DNA of 64,000 nucleotides, from the NCBI RefSeq assembly GCF_008843145.1, contig NZ_CP030265.1, positions 2,776,001 to 2,840,000 of the forward strand, in the 5' to 3' direction. Both the position numbers and the translations under genes were made by a program. The notes below the pieces were generated by a model. That model was not told the origin of the DNA. It worked only from the letters and a program-made list of their open reading frames with translations, and did not search any database. Below, piece by piece: positions 1 to 9,062 of this stretch. How positions within the stretch are numbered: the stretch's first letter is position 1; every line of letters starts with the position of its first letter. The DNA comes from Skermanella pratensis. Its GTDB lineage: Bacteria; Pseudomonadota; Alphaproteobacteria; Azospirillales; Azospirillaceae.

Positions 1-1495
1 CGCGGGCGAGCCTTCGCTTCCCGGCATCTCGATCGGCCACAACGGCAAGATCGCCTTCGGCCTGACGATCTTCTCGATCGACCAGGAAGACCTCTACGTC
101 TACGACCTGAACCCGGCGGACCGGTCCCAGTACAACTACCAGGGACGATGGGAGCCGATGACGACGGTCTCCGACGAGATCCCGGTCAAGGGGCAGTCCG
201 ATCGCAAGGTGGGTCTCCGCTATACCCGGCACGGCCCGGTGCTTTACGTGGACGAGACGAACAACAAGGCCTACGCCGTGCGCGCCGCTTGGCTGGAGCC
301 GGGGATGGCACCTTATTTCGGCAGCATCGACTATATGCGCGCCGAGAACTGGGACGAGTTCCTGGGCGCCATGAACCGCTGGGGCTCCCCGTCGGAGAAC
401 CAGGTCTACGCCGACGCCGACGGCAATATCGGCTGGAAGCCGGGCGGGCTGACGCCCGTGCGGCCGAACTGGGACGGGCTGCTGCCGGTGCCGGGCGACG
501 GCCGCTACGAATGGGCCGGCTACCGCGACATGGACGAGTTGCCGGTCGAGTACAATCCGCCGCGCAACTGGGTCGGAAGCGCCAACCAGAACAACCTGCC
601 GCCGGGATATCCCAACGCCGAGAAGAAGATCGGCTTCGAATGGACCGATCCTTCCCGCTTCGACCGGATCAGCGAGGTCCTGGGCGCCGACCGCAAGTTC
701 GGGCTGGAGGACTCCATGGCGCTCCAGGCCGACACGACCTCGATCCAGGGCCGGCGCGTCACCGCGCTGCTCGACGGGCTTCAAAGCGCCGAACCGGAGG
801 TGGGCCAGGCGCTCCGGCTGCTGACGTCCTGGAACGGCGTGCTGACCGCCGACAGCGCCGCCGGCGCGCTCTACGAAATCTGGTTCATGAAGCACCTGCG
901 GCCCGCGGTTGTCCGTGCGACGGTGCCGAAGGAAGCCGTGGAACTGGTCGACAAGGGTGGTGTCCAGAGCGGGGAACCGGCGGCGATCATCGCGGTGCTT
1001 GAACAGCCGGACCAGCGGCTCGGCAGCGATCCCGCCGAGGCCCGAAACGCCCTGCTGCTGGACACCTTGAAGCCGGCGATATCGGAACTGAAGGCGAAGC
1101 TGGGACCGGACATGCAGGCGTGGCGTTGGGCAAGCCTGCACCACGGCTATTTCGAGCATCCCCTGGCCGCGGTCGTCGGGACGGAGGAGAAGCGCCTGCT
1201 GGATGTCGGGCCGTTCCCCAAGGGGGGCAGCGGCTTCACGCCGAACGCCACGACCTATCGGACCAGCGATTTCCGGATCACCGCCGGGGGCTCGTTCAAG
1301 ATGGTGCTCGACGTCGGCAACTGGGACGCCTCGCGCGCGGTGAACACGCCGGGCCAGTCCGGCAACCCGAACAGCCCCCATTACCGGGATCTCGCTCCGC
1401 TCTGGCAGCAGGAACAGTATTTCCCGCTGCTCTACAGCCGCAAGGAGATCGAAGAAGCGGCGGCGGAGCGGATCCGTCTGATCCCGTCCAATTGA
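1..1495 (+). CDS. Penicillin acylase (N-terminal nucleophile) family hydrolase, 3' part
   Basis: The gene enters from the left edge in the frame starting at base 2; about 497 residues are visible, ending in TGA at 1493-1495. The first residues (SIGHNGKIAFGLT) and the later NQNNLPPGYP segment match the beta-chain of penicillin G acylase/AHL-acylase family enzymes, which hydrolyse an amide bond in N-acyl compounds, usually in the periplasm. The self-cleavage Ser and the signal peptide lie outside the window, so activity cannot be judged. An M20 amidohydrolase follows after 60 nt and a symporter pair after that. This suggests, by inference, a unit that hydrolyses an N-acyl compound outside and takes up the product. 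Family assignment is firm; the substrate is unknown. Confidence 0.88.
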   Translation, partial: AGEPSLPGISIGHNGKIAFGLTIFSIDQEDLYVYDLNPADRSQYNYQGRWEPMTTVSDEIPVKGQSDRKVGLRYTRHGPVLYVDETNNKAYAVRAAWLEPGMAPYFGSIDYMRAENWDEFLGAMNRWGSPSENQVYADADGNIGWKPGGLTPVRPNWDGLLPVPGDGRYEWAGYRDMDELPVEYNPPRNWVGSANQNNLPPGYPNAEKKIGFEWTDPSRFDRISEVLGADRKFGLEDSMALQADTTSIQGRRVTALLDGLQSAEPEVGQALRLLTSWNGVLTADSAAGALYEIWFMKHLRPAVVRATVPKEAVELVDKGGVQSGEPAAIIAVLEQPDQRLGSDPAEARNALLLDTLKPAISELKAKLGPDMQAWRWASLHHGYFEHPLAAVVGTEEKRLLDVGPFPKGGSGFTPNATTYRTSDFRITAGGSFKMVLDVGNWDASRAVNTPGQSGNPNSPHYRDLAPLWQQEQYFPLLYSRKEIEEAAAERIRLIPSN

Positions 1496-1555
1496 CGGCA
1501 TATTACGGCCCGCCGCCCATCGAGCGGAAGGCGGGCAAAGTCTTGGAGAAGTGAA

Positions 1556-2731
1556 ATGAAGATCGACGACCGCATCAGGGAAATGCACGGCGAACTGACC
1601 GAGTGGCGGCGTGACCTTCACGCCCACCCGGAACTGGGTTTCGAAGAGCACCGGACGAGCGACTTCGTCGCCCGAAAGCTGGAAGAGTTCGGCCTGGAGG
1701 TCCACAGGGGCATCGCCAAGACGGGCGTGGTCGGCGTGCTGCGGGCAGGGCGCGGCGGCAACCAGGCGATCGGCCTTCGGGCCGACATGGACGCCCTGCC
1801 GATCAACGAGGCCAACGACCTGCCGTACAAGTCGACTGCCCCGGGAAAAATGCACGCCTGCGGCCATGACGGCCATACCACCATGCTGCTGGGTGCCGCC
1901 CGCTACCTCGCGGAGACCAAGCGGTTCGACGGTACGGCCTACTTCATCTTCCAGCCCGCGGAGGAAACCGCCGGCGGCGGCCGGGTGATGGTCGAGGAGG
2001 GGTTGATGGACCGCTTCCCGATGGCGGCCGTCTATGGGATGCACAATTGGCCCGGCCTGCCGGTCGGGAGCGTCGGCGCCGTGGTCGGTCCGGTCATGGC
2101 GTCGATGGACACCTTCGAGATCACCGTGACCGGCCTGGGTACCCATGCCGCCATGCCGCACCTGGGAAGGGACCCGATCGTGGCGGGCGCCAACCTGGTC
2201 TCGACCCTCCAGACGATCGCCAGCAGGACGATCGCCCCGACCGACGCCGTGGTGGTCAGCGTGACCCAGTTCCACGCCGGGGACGCCTTCAACGTCATCC
2301 CGGAGACGGTGAACATCCGCGGCACGGTCCGCACCCTCGACCGTGACGTCCAGGCGGGCATGGAGCCGGCGCTGCGCCGGATCTGCGAGGGGGTGGCCCA
2401 TGCCCACGGCATCACCATGGAACTGCGATACACCTACGGATATCCGGTGACGGTCAACACGGCGGCGGAGACCGAGTTCGCCCGGATCGTCGCGGCGCAG
2501 GTGGTCGGGTCGGACCAGGTCCGGACCGACCTGGCGCCCAGCATGGGCGCCGAGGATTTCGCCTTCATGCTGGAGCATCGCCCCGGCTGCTATGTCTGGG
2601 TGGGCAACGGGCCGACCGACGGCAACCGGCTGCTCCATAATCCCCGTTACGACTTCAACGACGACATCCTGCCGATCGGGGTCTCCTACTGGGGCGAACT
2701 GGTCGAACGCGCCCTTCCGGCGCGCGGCTGA
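1556..2731 (+). CDS. M20D family amidohydrolase (hippurate hydrolase-like)
   Basis: This 391-aa cytosolic metallohydrolase belongs to the M20D group (hippurate hydrolase, IAA-amino-acid hydrolase, N-acyl-amino-acid amidohydrolases), which split N-acyl amino acids. Metal and catalytic motifs are visible: ACGHDGH at residues 101-107, PAEET around 134-138 and SMGAEDF near 345. The dimerisation insert (VTGLGTHAAMPH) lies in the middle. Length is normal for the family. GGAGAAG lies just upstream of the ATG. The acylase gene is upstream and the symporter genes follow 12 nt downstream, so the four genes are probably one operon for an acylated amino acid or similar amide. The exact substrate cannot be read from the sequence. 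Confidence 0.9.
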   Translation: MKIDDRIREMHGELTEWRRDLHAHPELGFEEHRTSDFVARKLEEFGLEVHRGIAKTGVVGVLRAGRGGNQAIGLRADMDALPINEANDLPYKSTAPGKMHACGHDGHTTMLLGAARYLAETKRFDGTAYFIFQPAEETAGGGRVMVEEGLMDRFPMAAVYGMHNWPGLPVGSVGAVVGPVMASMDTFEITVTGLGTHAAMPHLGRDPIVAGANLVSTLQTIASRTIAPTDAVVVSVTQFHAGDAFNVIPETVNIRGTVRTLDRDVQAGMEPALRRICEGVAHAHGITMELRYTYGYPVTVNTAAETEFARIVAAQVVGSDQVRTDLAPSMGAEDFAFMLEHRPGCYVWVGNGPTDGNRLLHNPRYDFNDDILPIGVSYWGELVERALPARG

Positions 2732-2743
2732 GGGAGGCGAGCC

Positions 2744-2977
2744 ATGGCGACGAGACTGCCGAATGAGAGCCGCCGGGACGCGAGCAAGCCTTTCGCGATC
2801 TTCACCCTGTTCATGCTGCTGGTCATGATCTTCCCCGTCTATGGCTTCGCCAACAGCGTCGAGCCCATGATCCTGGGACTGCCGTTCTCGCTGTTCTGGA
2901 TCATCGCCTGGATCGGCGTCGAATTCATTGGCCTGGTCTGCTTCATCGCCTATGAGTTCACGGGGGGCGACCGCTGA
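2744..2977 (+). CDS. Small membrane protein (DUF3311/YhdT-like), partner of SSF symporter
   Basis: This 77-aa protein has two hydrophobic helices (roughly residues 17-37 and 43-68) and a short hydrophilic N-terminus. It resembles the small DUF3311/YhdT proteins commonly encoded just before sodium:solute symporters. Its TGA overlaps the ATG of the symporter gene (TGATG), so the two are probably translationally coupled. It is likely an accessory subunit of the transporter in the inner membrane; this role is inferred from position and size. Confidence 0.8.
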   Translation: MATRLPNESRRDASKPFAIFTLFMLLVMIFPVYGFANSVEPMILGLPFSLFWIIAWIGVEFIGLVCFIAYEFTGGDR

Positions 2978-4437
2978 TGGAACGGTGGATGATCGCATTG
3001 CTGGCGATGGGCGTTTATCTCGTCTTCGCCTTCCTGATCGGGTTGCTGGCGGGCCGGGGCCGGTCCTTCTGGTCGGTGTCGGAATACACCGTCGCCGACC
3101 GCGGCCTCGGGCTCGTGCTGATGTGGTTCCTGATGGGCGGGACTGTGTTCAGCGCCTTCGCCTTTCTGGGTGGGCCGGGCTGGGCCTATTCCAAGGGGGC
3201 GGCGTCCTTCTACATCCTGGCCTACACGTGCCTCGGCCTGCTGCCCTGGTATCTGATCGGGCCTAAGGTGGCCCGCATCGGCGAGCGCAAGAACTTCTAC
3301 ACCATGGGCGATTTCCTCGGCGACCGGTACCGGTCGAGGGCCATCCAGGTCCTCGTGGGGATCATCTCCGTGCTGGCCTTCATCCAGTATCTCACTTTGC
3401 AAATCAAGGGGATGGCTTACGTCTTCAATGTATTGACTGAAGATGCGATCCCGATCTGGCTCGGTGCGCTGATCTCCTACGGGATCGTCATCGTCTATGT
3501 CGCGACCAGCGGCGTGCGGGGTGCCGCATGGAGCGACGTGCTGCAGGGGATCCTGATGCTGGTTGTCGCCTGGGTCGTCGGGTTCACCCTGGTCTACCAG
3601 TTCCACGACGGTATCGGCGCGATGTTCCGTGGGATCGCCGAGAGCCGTCCCGGCTTCCTGACGATCGGCGGCGAAGGGTCGGCGATGTCGCCCATGGCCT
3701 ATACCACCATCCTGCTGGTCTCGGTGATCGGCTTCATCATGTGGCCGCACCTGTTCACCAAATCCTTCACGACGACCGAGAAGAAGATCAAGCAGACCGT
3801 GCTGGTCTATCCGCTGTTCGCGATCTTCCTGGTGCCGATCCTGTTCATCGGCTTCTCCGCCGTGGGCATCGTCGATCCGTCGGAACTGTCCGGCCCGGAC
3901 ACGATCCTGCCCCATCTGGTGACCAGCGAACTGGGGGCGAGCGGGCTGGTGTACGGCCTGATCGGAGCCGGCGCGCTGGCCGCGGCGATGTCGTCGGCGG
4001 ACGCGATTACCCATGGCGGATCAGTGTCTTTCGGCCGGGACATCATCCAGCCTCTCAAGCCCGATCTGTCCGAGCGGGCGCAGATCTGGGTCATGCGCCT
4101 GTCGGTCGTGGCGATCGGGACGGTTGCCTATTACCTGTCCATCTTCGGGGCCGCCGGGCTGGTGCAGCTTCTGGTCGGCGCGTACGGGTCGATTGTCCAG
4201 TTCGCGCCGGCCGTCTACGGCGCCCTATGGTGGCGGCGCGGCACGGCGCCGGGCGTGATCGCCGGTTTGGTCGGCGGCATCGTGGTCAATTACTACTTTC
4301 AGCTCGTCCAGCCCGCGACGCCGCTGGACATCAATGCCGGGATCCTGGGCCTCATCGTCAACGTCGTCCTCTTCATCGGAATCAGCATGATGACGCAGCC
4401 GGACGAGGCTGCGGCCGAAGACTACGTCGAGGCCTGA
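2977..4437 (+). CDS. Sodium:solute symporter (SSF) family transporter
   Basis: This 486-aa inner-membrane protein has about 12-13 hydrophobic segments and the layout of the SSS/SSF family (PanF, PutP and acetate permease relatives), which import organic solutes with sodium. Typical pieces are the GGPGWAYSKGAASF segment after the second helix, and AMSSADAITHGGSVSFGRDI in the region that carries the sodium-site serines in this family. It is preceded by a small membrane partner and two amide hydrolases, so a substrate such as a hydrolysed acyl group or amino acid is plausible but unproven. A strong GC hairpin follows. Confidence 0.92.
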   Translation: MERWMIALLAMGVYLVFAFLIGLLAGRGRSFWSVSEYTVADRGLGLVLMWFLMGGTVFSAFAFLGGPGWAYSKGAASFYILAYTCLGLLPWYLIGPKVARIGERKNFYTMGDFLGDRYRSRAIQVLVGIISVLAFIQYLTLQIKGMAYVFNVLTEDAIPIWLGALISYGIVIVYVATSGVRGAAWSDVLQGILMLVVAWVVGFTLVYQFHDGIGAMFRGIAESRPGFLTIGGEGSAMSPMAYTTILLVSVIGFIMWPHLFTKSFTTTEKKIKQTVLVYPLFAIFLVPILFIGFSAVGIVDPSELSGPDTILPHLVTSELGASGLVYGLIGAGALAAAMSSADAITHGGSVSFGRDIIQPLKPDLSERAQIWVMRLSVVAIGTVAYYLSIFGAAGLVQLLVGAYGSIVQFAPAVYGALWWRRGTAPGVIAGLVGGIVVNYYFQLVQPATPLDINAGILGLIVNVVLFIGISMMTQPDEAAAEDYVEA

Positions 4438-4443
4438 TCATCC

Positions 4444-4473
4444 GCGGGCCGGGCGCCGCTGCGCCCGGCCCGC
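4444..4473. terminator. GC-rich terminator-like hairpin between convergent genes
   Basis: Perfect 13-bp arms (4444-4456 and 4461-4473) flank a CGCT loop 6 nt after the symporter stop codon. No U-tract follows. It lies between the convergent symporter and terC genes and could end transcription from the left, or protect the mRNA end. Confidence 0.6.
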
Positions 4474-4556
4474 CCGTTCCATACAGCCTGCCGTTCCACT
4501 CGCCGCGATGCGTCGGCCCGGCTGTCCCGGCTTGGTCAACCTGGCCGGGCACTGCT

Positions 4557-5282
4557 CTAGCGGGCCCGGCGGGCCAGTATGTTCAGGCTTTCTATCATAG
4601 CGGAAAAGGCCATCGCCGCGTAGATGTAGCCCTTCGGCACATGGGCGCCGAAGCCTTCGGCGATCAGCGTCATGCCGATCATCAGCAGGAACCCCAGCGC
4701 CAGCATGACGACCGTCGGGTTCCTGGCGATGAAGTTCGCCAGAGGGTCGGCGGCCACCAGCATGACGGTGACGGCGACCAGCACGGCGATCACCATGATC
4801 GGGATATGCTCGGTCATGCCGACGGCGGTGATGATGCTGTCGACGGAGAAGACGAGGTCAAGCAGGAGGATCTGGCCGATCGCAGCCCCGAAGCCGATGC
4901 TGCCGCCCTTTTTGTCGAACATGTCCGGCCCGGGATCGGGATCGACGTTGTGGTGGATCTCCTTGGTCGCCTTCCAGACCAGGAACAGGCCGCCGGCGAT
5001 CAGGATCAGGTCGCGCCAGGAGAAGCCGTGGCCGAAGGCCGTGAAGATCGGCTCGGTCAGCTGGACGATGAAGGCGACGGTGCCGAGCAGGCCCAGGCGC
5101 AGGACCAGGGCTAGGCTGATGCCGATGCGGCGCCCGCGCGAGCGTTGATCTTCCGGCAGGCGGTTGGTCAAGATCGAAATGAAGATCAGGTTATCGATGC
5201 CCAGGACAACCTCCATCGCGATCAGCGTCGCGAGGGCGATCCAGGCCGCCGGATCGGCGGCAAGCGCGAGCAGGTACTCCAT
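4557..5282 (-). CDS. TerC family integral membrane protein
   Basis: This 241-aa protein has about seven hydrophobic helices. It carries the two TerC signature stretches with acidic residues inside membrane helices: [15 protein letters not shown] near the N-terminus and [16 protein letters not shown] in the middle. TerC/YgdQ/Alx-type proteins are linked to metal (manganese) handling and tellurite resistance. I start at the ATG at 5282 ([14 protein letters not shown]), which matches the usual family N-terminus; an in-frame extension to 5360 lacks family character. It is a single gene, convergent with the symporter operon. Confidence 0.9.
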   Translation of the reverse strand: MEYLLALAADPAAWIALATLIAMEVVLGIDNLIFISILTNRLPEDQRSRGRRIGISLALVLRLGLLGTVAFIVQLTEPIFTAFGHGFSWRDLILIAGGLFLVWKATKEIHHNVDPDPGPDMFDKKGGSIGFGAAIGQILLLDLVFSVDSIITAVGMTEHIPIMVIAVLVAVTVMLVAADPLANFIARNPTVVMLALGFLLMIGMTLIAEGFGAHVPKGYIYAAMAFSAMIESLNILARRAR

Positions 5283-5387
5283 CGTCGGCAAGCATCCCCT
5301 ATTGGGTTTCAGTCGCGGGTAGTGGCCGCTGATAACGGCCTGACCGACCCTTTGGATCATGCTTGCCGCAAATTGGCTTGCCGCGGG

Positions 5388-6107
5388 TCAGGTTGCCTCG
5401 GCCACCTCCGGTTTCGGTTCGGGCTCCGGCCAGTGGCGGATGCCCAGCCGGACCAGCGTGGCGGCATGGTTGATGGCGCAGGTGGTGCCGTCGAGCAGCG
5501 GGACGGGAACCTGGTCGCGGATGCGGTGGGCCAGGCCAGCAAGGGGCCCGCCGCCGAGAATGATCGACCGGACGCCCGCGGTCGCGGCTGCCTTGCGGCA
5601 CAGGCTAGCCAGGACGGCGCCATGATCGTGCTGTACCGTTGCCGCCCTCCTGGCGGCGTCCTCCGCGCCGGCGGGCAAGTCGAGCGCATGGATCGCCGAG
5701 AGCCGCTCGGCGAAACCCAGCCGGCGGGCCGCCTGCTCCAGGACCGGCTTCAAGGCCGATCCCACGGTCACGATCGCGAACCGGCCGCCGCACATCAATG
5801 CGGTGAGCATCGCGCTTTCCGCGATACCGACCACGGGAACCGGCGAGATGTCGCGCGCGGCGTCCAACCCCGGATCGGAGAACGCCGCGATCACGACGGC
5901 ATCGAATCCCGGGGCCAAGCACGCGACCAGTTCCAGCACCGCTTCGGCCGCCGTCGCCGACTCTTCCGGTGTCTGGATGAAGGGGGAGCCGAAGCGGGCG
6001 GACACGCCGGTGATCTCGATGTCCGGGGTCGCGACGCGCCGCGCCTCGGCCACGATGCTCTCGGTGACGGCGACGGTCGTGTTCGGATTGATGACGAGGA
6101 CTCTCAT
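5388..6107 (-). CDS. Asp/Glu/hydantoin racemase-fold protein lacking both catalytic cysteines
   Basis: This 239-aa protein has the fold signature of Asp/Glu and hydantoin racemases: INPNTT at 6-11, a DPGLD stretch, PVVGIAESAM and a C-terminal substrate loop. In true racemases two cysteines do the proton exchange, in ACF-type and LGCAGM-type motifs. Here the matching positions read IAAFSDPGLD (Ala75) and LGGGPLAGLA (Gly186), so both cysteines are missing. A racemase reaction is therefore doubtful; an isomerase, lyase or binding role is possible. It is the last gene of the peptide-type ABC operon, with its ATG overlapping the stop of the upstream ATPase gene by 4 nt, so it probably acts on the imported substrate. 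Confidence 0.8.
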   Translation of the reverse strand: MRVLVINPNTTVAVTESIVAEARRVATPDIEITGVSARFGSPFIQTPEESATAAEAVLELVACLAPGFDAVVIAAFSDPGLDAARDISPVPVVGIAESAMLTALMCGGRFAIVTVGSALKPVLEQAARRLGFAERLSAIHALDLPAGAEDAARRAATVQHDHGAVLASLCRKAAATAGVRSIILGGGPLAGLAHRIRDQVPVPLLDGTTCAINHAATLVRLGIRHWPEPEPKPEVAEAT

Positions 6108-7126
6108 GATCTCTCGCGGTCGATTCTCAGGCACCTGGCGGTATGGTCGGGAGCCGGGTGGAACAGCGGGATGTCGCTCTCGCGGCACCGGGCATCGACA
6201 TAGCGGCAGCGCGGCGCGAAGCTGCAGCCGGGAGGCAGGCGGGCGAGGTTGGGCGGGGCGCCGGGAATCGTCCGCAGGCGCTCGCCGCGCGACGCGCCGT
6301 GGACGGTCGAGGCAAGCAGGCCCTCGGTATAGGGATGCAGGCGCCGGCCGATCACGTCGCCGACGGGACCGGTCTCGATGAAGCGGCCGGCATACATGAC
6401 CGCGACATGGTCGGCGATCTCGGCGGCGACGCCCATGTCGTGGGTCACGAAGATCACGGCCATGCCCATCTCGCGCTGGAGTTGGCGCAGCAGGACGAGA
6501 ACCTGCATCTGGACGGTGGCGTCCAGCGCCGTCGTCGGCTCGTCGGCCAGCAGCAGGTCGGGCCGGCACGACAGCGCAAGCGCGATCATCGCCCGCTGCC
6601 GCATGCCGCCGGACATCTCGTGCGGATAGGCCTTCAGGCGGCGCGCCGCGGAAGGGATCTGGACCAGTTCCAGCAGTTCGAGGGCGCGCTTGTCGGCGTC
6701 CCGGTAGGATACGCCCTCGTGGCGGACCACCGTCTCGGCGATCTGGCGGCCGATCGTGTAGACCGGGTCGAAGGCCAGCATCGGTTCCTGGAAGATCATG
6801 CTGACGACGGAGCCGCGGACCTGCACCAGTTCGCGCTCGGAGAGGGACAGGATGTCGCGCCCCCCGATGCGGATGCCGCCTCCGTACCGCGTCCGCCGCG
6901 GCGGGTGAAGGCGCATCATGGCCTTCAGCGTGACGCTCTTGCCGGAACCGGATTCCCCCAGGATGGTCAGCACCTTGCCGCGCTCCAGGGTGAAGTCCAC
7001 GCCGTTGACGGCGTTGATCTCCCCGTCGCCGCCCCTGAAGCGGACGGTCAGGCCTTCCACCGACACGAGGGGTGCTTCGGCTGGCGCCGTCCCGGGGGCG
7101 GCGTCCTGGCGCAGGGCTGCGGTCAT
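6104..7126 (-). CDS. Peptide/nickel-type ABC transporter ATP-binding protein (DppD/OppD-like)
   Basis: This 340-aa cytosolic ATPase energises substrate import with its partner encoded at 7123-8175. Walker A (GESGSGKS), the Q-loop ([12 protein letters not shown]), the signature MSGGMRQR, Walker B ([12 protein letters not shown]) and the H-loop (VTHDMG) are all present. The C-terminal oligopeptide/dipeptide extension ([12 protein letters not shown]) is the Cys-bearing motif of the Opp/Dpp/Nik group. It overlaps both neighbours by 4 nt. Confidence 0.92.
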   Translation of the reverse strand: MTAALRQDAAPGTAPAEAPLVSVEGLTVRFRGGDGEINAVNGVDFTLERGKVLTILGESGSGKSVTLKAMMRLHPPRRTRYGGGIRIGGRDILSLSERELVQVRGSVVSMIFQEPMLAFDPVYTIGRQIAETVVRHEGVSYRDADKRALELLELVQIPSAARRLKAYPHEMSGGMRQRAMIALALSCRPDLLLADEPTTALDATVQMQVLVLLRQLQREMGMAVIFVTHDMGVAAEIADHVAVMYAGRFIETGPVGDVIGRRLHPYTEGLLASTVHGASRGERLRTIPGAPPNLARLPPGCSFAPRCRYVDARCRESDIPLFHPAPDHTARCLRIDRERS

Positions 7127-8175
7127 GCTACGGCTCCGATCGGCTGGGGGGCGGCCCTCGTGTGGCCGGAGCCCGCGATTTCCATGTGGCAGGCGGCGGC
7201 GTGGCGTTCGGCGGGCCGGATGGTTTCCAGGTGGGGCTCCGTGCGGGCGCAGACATCCTCCGCGAAGGCGCAGCGGGTGCGGAAGCGGCAGCCGGACGGC
7301 GGGTTGATCGGATTGGGCGGGTCGCCGGTCAGGGCCGGCGCGGTCGTCCGGCGGGCCGGGTCCATGCTGGGCATGGAGGAGAGCAAGGCACGGGTGTAGG
7401 GATGGCGGGGGTCGCCGTAAATGGACTCGACCGTGCCGGTCTCGACCGCCTTTCCCAGGTACATGACCAGCACCCGGTCGCTGATGTACTGGACCACGTT
7501 GAGATCATGGGAGATGAAGATGTAGGTCAGGTTCATCTCACGCTTCAGGTCGTTCAGCAGGTTCAGGACCTGCGCCTCGACCGACTTGTCCAGGGCGGAG
7601 ACGGCTTCGTCGAAGATGACCAGGCGGGGTTCCAGCGCCAGGGCGCGGGCGATGTTCACGCGCTGACGCTGGCCGCCCGACAGTTCGTGCGGGTAACGGC
7701 GGACGAACAGGTTGGGGTCGAGCCCGACCTTGGCGAGCAGGGCACGGGCGCGCTCCCGCGCCGCCTTTGCGGGCACACCATGGACCTTGGGGCCGAAGGC
7801 GATCGACTCCTCGATCGTCAGGCGCGGGTTGAGGCTCGCGTAGCTGTCCTGGAAGACCATCTGCATGTTCCGCCGCATGTCCCGGACGGAAATCCCGTGC
7901 TGCTCGCCGACACCCTCGCCGTCGAAGATGACGTCGCCCGCGTCGGGCTCGATCAGGCGCATCAGGAGGCGAGCGGTGGTCGACTTGCCGCAGCCGCTCT
8001 CGCCCACGACGCCCAGGGTTTCCCCGCGGGCGACCTCGAACGAGATCTCGTCCACCGCCTGCACGGTGGCGACCTTGCGGTTCAGCACGCCGCCCAGGAT
8101 CGGGAAGTACTTCTTCAGGTCCTTGACCAGGAGGAGCGGCTGGGCGCTGCCTGGGGCGGAGATCGCCGCGGTCAT
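7123..8175 (-). CDS. Peptide/nickel-type ABC transporter ATP-binding protein (DppF/OppF-like)
   Basis: This 350-aa ATPase is the second nucleotide-binding subunit of the importer. It shows Walker A (GESGCGKS), MVFQDSYASLNP, the signature LSGGQRQR, Walker B (LVIFDEAVSALD), the H-loop (ISHDLN) and the C-terminal PPSGCRFRTRC motif. I start at the ATG at 8175, which overlaps the stop of the upstream permease gene by 4 nt; a longer in-frame reading to 8319 runs into that permease and is not used. Confidence 0.92.
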   Translation of the reverse strand: MTAAISAPGSAQPLLLVKDLKKYFPILGGVLNRKVATVQAVDEISFEVARGETLGVVGESGCGKSTTARLLMRLIEPDAGDVIFDGEGVGEQHGISVRDMRRNMQMVFQDSYASLNPRLTIEESIAFGPKVHGVPAKAARERARALLAKVGLDPNLFVRRYPHELSGGQRQRVNIARALALEPRLVIFDEAVSALDKSVEAQVLNLLNDLKREMNLTYIFISHDLNVVQYISDRVLVMYLGKAVETGTVESIYGDPRHPYTRALLSSMPSMDPARRTTAPALTGDPPNPINPPSGCRFRTRCAFAEDVCARTEPHLETIRPAERHAAACHMEIAGSGHTRAAPQPIGAVA

Positions 8176-9059
8176 GATTTCACGTCCATGGCGGCGCGCA
8201 GGCCGTCGCTCATCAGGTTGAAGCAGATCGATGTGATGAAGATCATCACGCCGGGCAGGGCGCAGACCCAGGGATTGACGTAGATCGATTGCCGCAGCGT
8301 GTTCAGCATCAGGCCCCATTCGGGTTCGGGCGGGCGGACGCCCAGCCCTAGGAAGCTGAGGCCGGAGGCGAGGATGATGGACACGCTGATCAGCCCGGTG
8401 GCGAAGACGAAGACGGGGCCGAGCACATTGCCCAGCACATGGACGCGGATGATGGTGAAGCTGCCGGCGCCGCTGGCGCGCGCGGCCTCCACGAAGTCCA
8501 GGTTTCGTACGCTGGTGGTCACGCTCTCGGCGACGCGGGTGATCGGAGGGATGAAGACGATGGTCAGGGACACGATGCTGTTGACCAGCCCGGCGCCGAG
8601 CGCCCCCGAGATCGCGATGGCGAGCAGGACGGAGGGGAAGGCGTAGAACACGTCAACCGTCCGCATGATCACCATGTTGACCTTGCCGCCGACGAAGCCG
8701 GCGACGATGCCGAGCAGGCTGCCGACCACCAGGGCGTTGATCACGGGGGTGATGCCCATCAGGAGCGACAGCCGTCCGCCATGGATCAGTCGGCTCAGCA
8801 TGTCGCGGCCCAGTTCGTCGGTGCCGAGCGGGAGTCCCGGCGTCCCGATGTCCTTCAGGCGGCGGATGACGCTGGTCTTGTAGGGATCGGCCGGCGCGAT
8901 CCAGGGCGCGAAGATGGCGGACAGGATGATGGCGGCCAGGACGGCGAGGCAGAGGATCGTCGTCCAGTCGCCGCTCAGCCGGCGGAAGACGGTGCTCCAA
9001 TAGCCGCGGGACGTGACCGGCACATCGGGAACCAATCCCGGCAGGGTGGTTTCGGCCAT
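8172..9059 (-). CDS. Peptide-type ABC transporter permease (DppC/OppC-like)
   Basis: This 295-aa inner-membrane subunit has one N-terminal helix (around 37-57), the family segment LGTDELGRDMLSRLIHG, and the C-terminal bundle with the EAA loop (EAARASGAGSFTIIRVHVLGN) that contacts the ATPases. Length is normal. It starts 3 nt after the stop of the upstream permease gene and overlaps the ATPase gene downstream by 4 nt. Confidence 0.92.
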   Translation of the reverse strand: MAETTLPGLVPDVPVTSRGYWSTVFRRLSGDWTTILCLAVLAAIILSAIFAPWIAPADPYKTSVIRRLKDIGTPGLPLGTDELGRDMLSRLIHGGRLSLLMGITPVINALVVGSLLGIVAGFVGGKVNMVIMRTVDVFYAFPSVLLAIAISGALGAGLVNSIVSLTIVFIPPITRVAESVTTSVRNLDFVEAARASGAGSFTIIRVHVLGNVLGPVFVFATGLISVSIILASGLSFLGLGVRPPEPEWGLMLNTLRQSIYVNPWVCALPGVMIFITSICFNLMSDGLRAAMDVKS

Positions 9060-9062
9060 GTG

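Noticed and set aside
2950-4014. Long minus-strand frame opposite the SSF symporter
   Set aside because: The composition is Asp/His/Arg/Gln-rich shadow coding, and the plus strand encodes a clear transporter.
6108-6569. Long N-terminal extension of the racemase-fold protein
   Set aside because: It overlaps the upstream ATPase gene in another frame and is Arg/Pro-rich noise. The ATG at 6107, with a 4-nt overlap, is the natural start.
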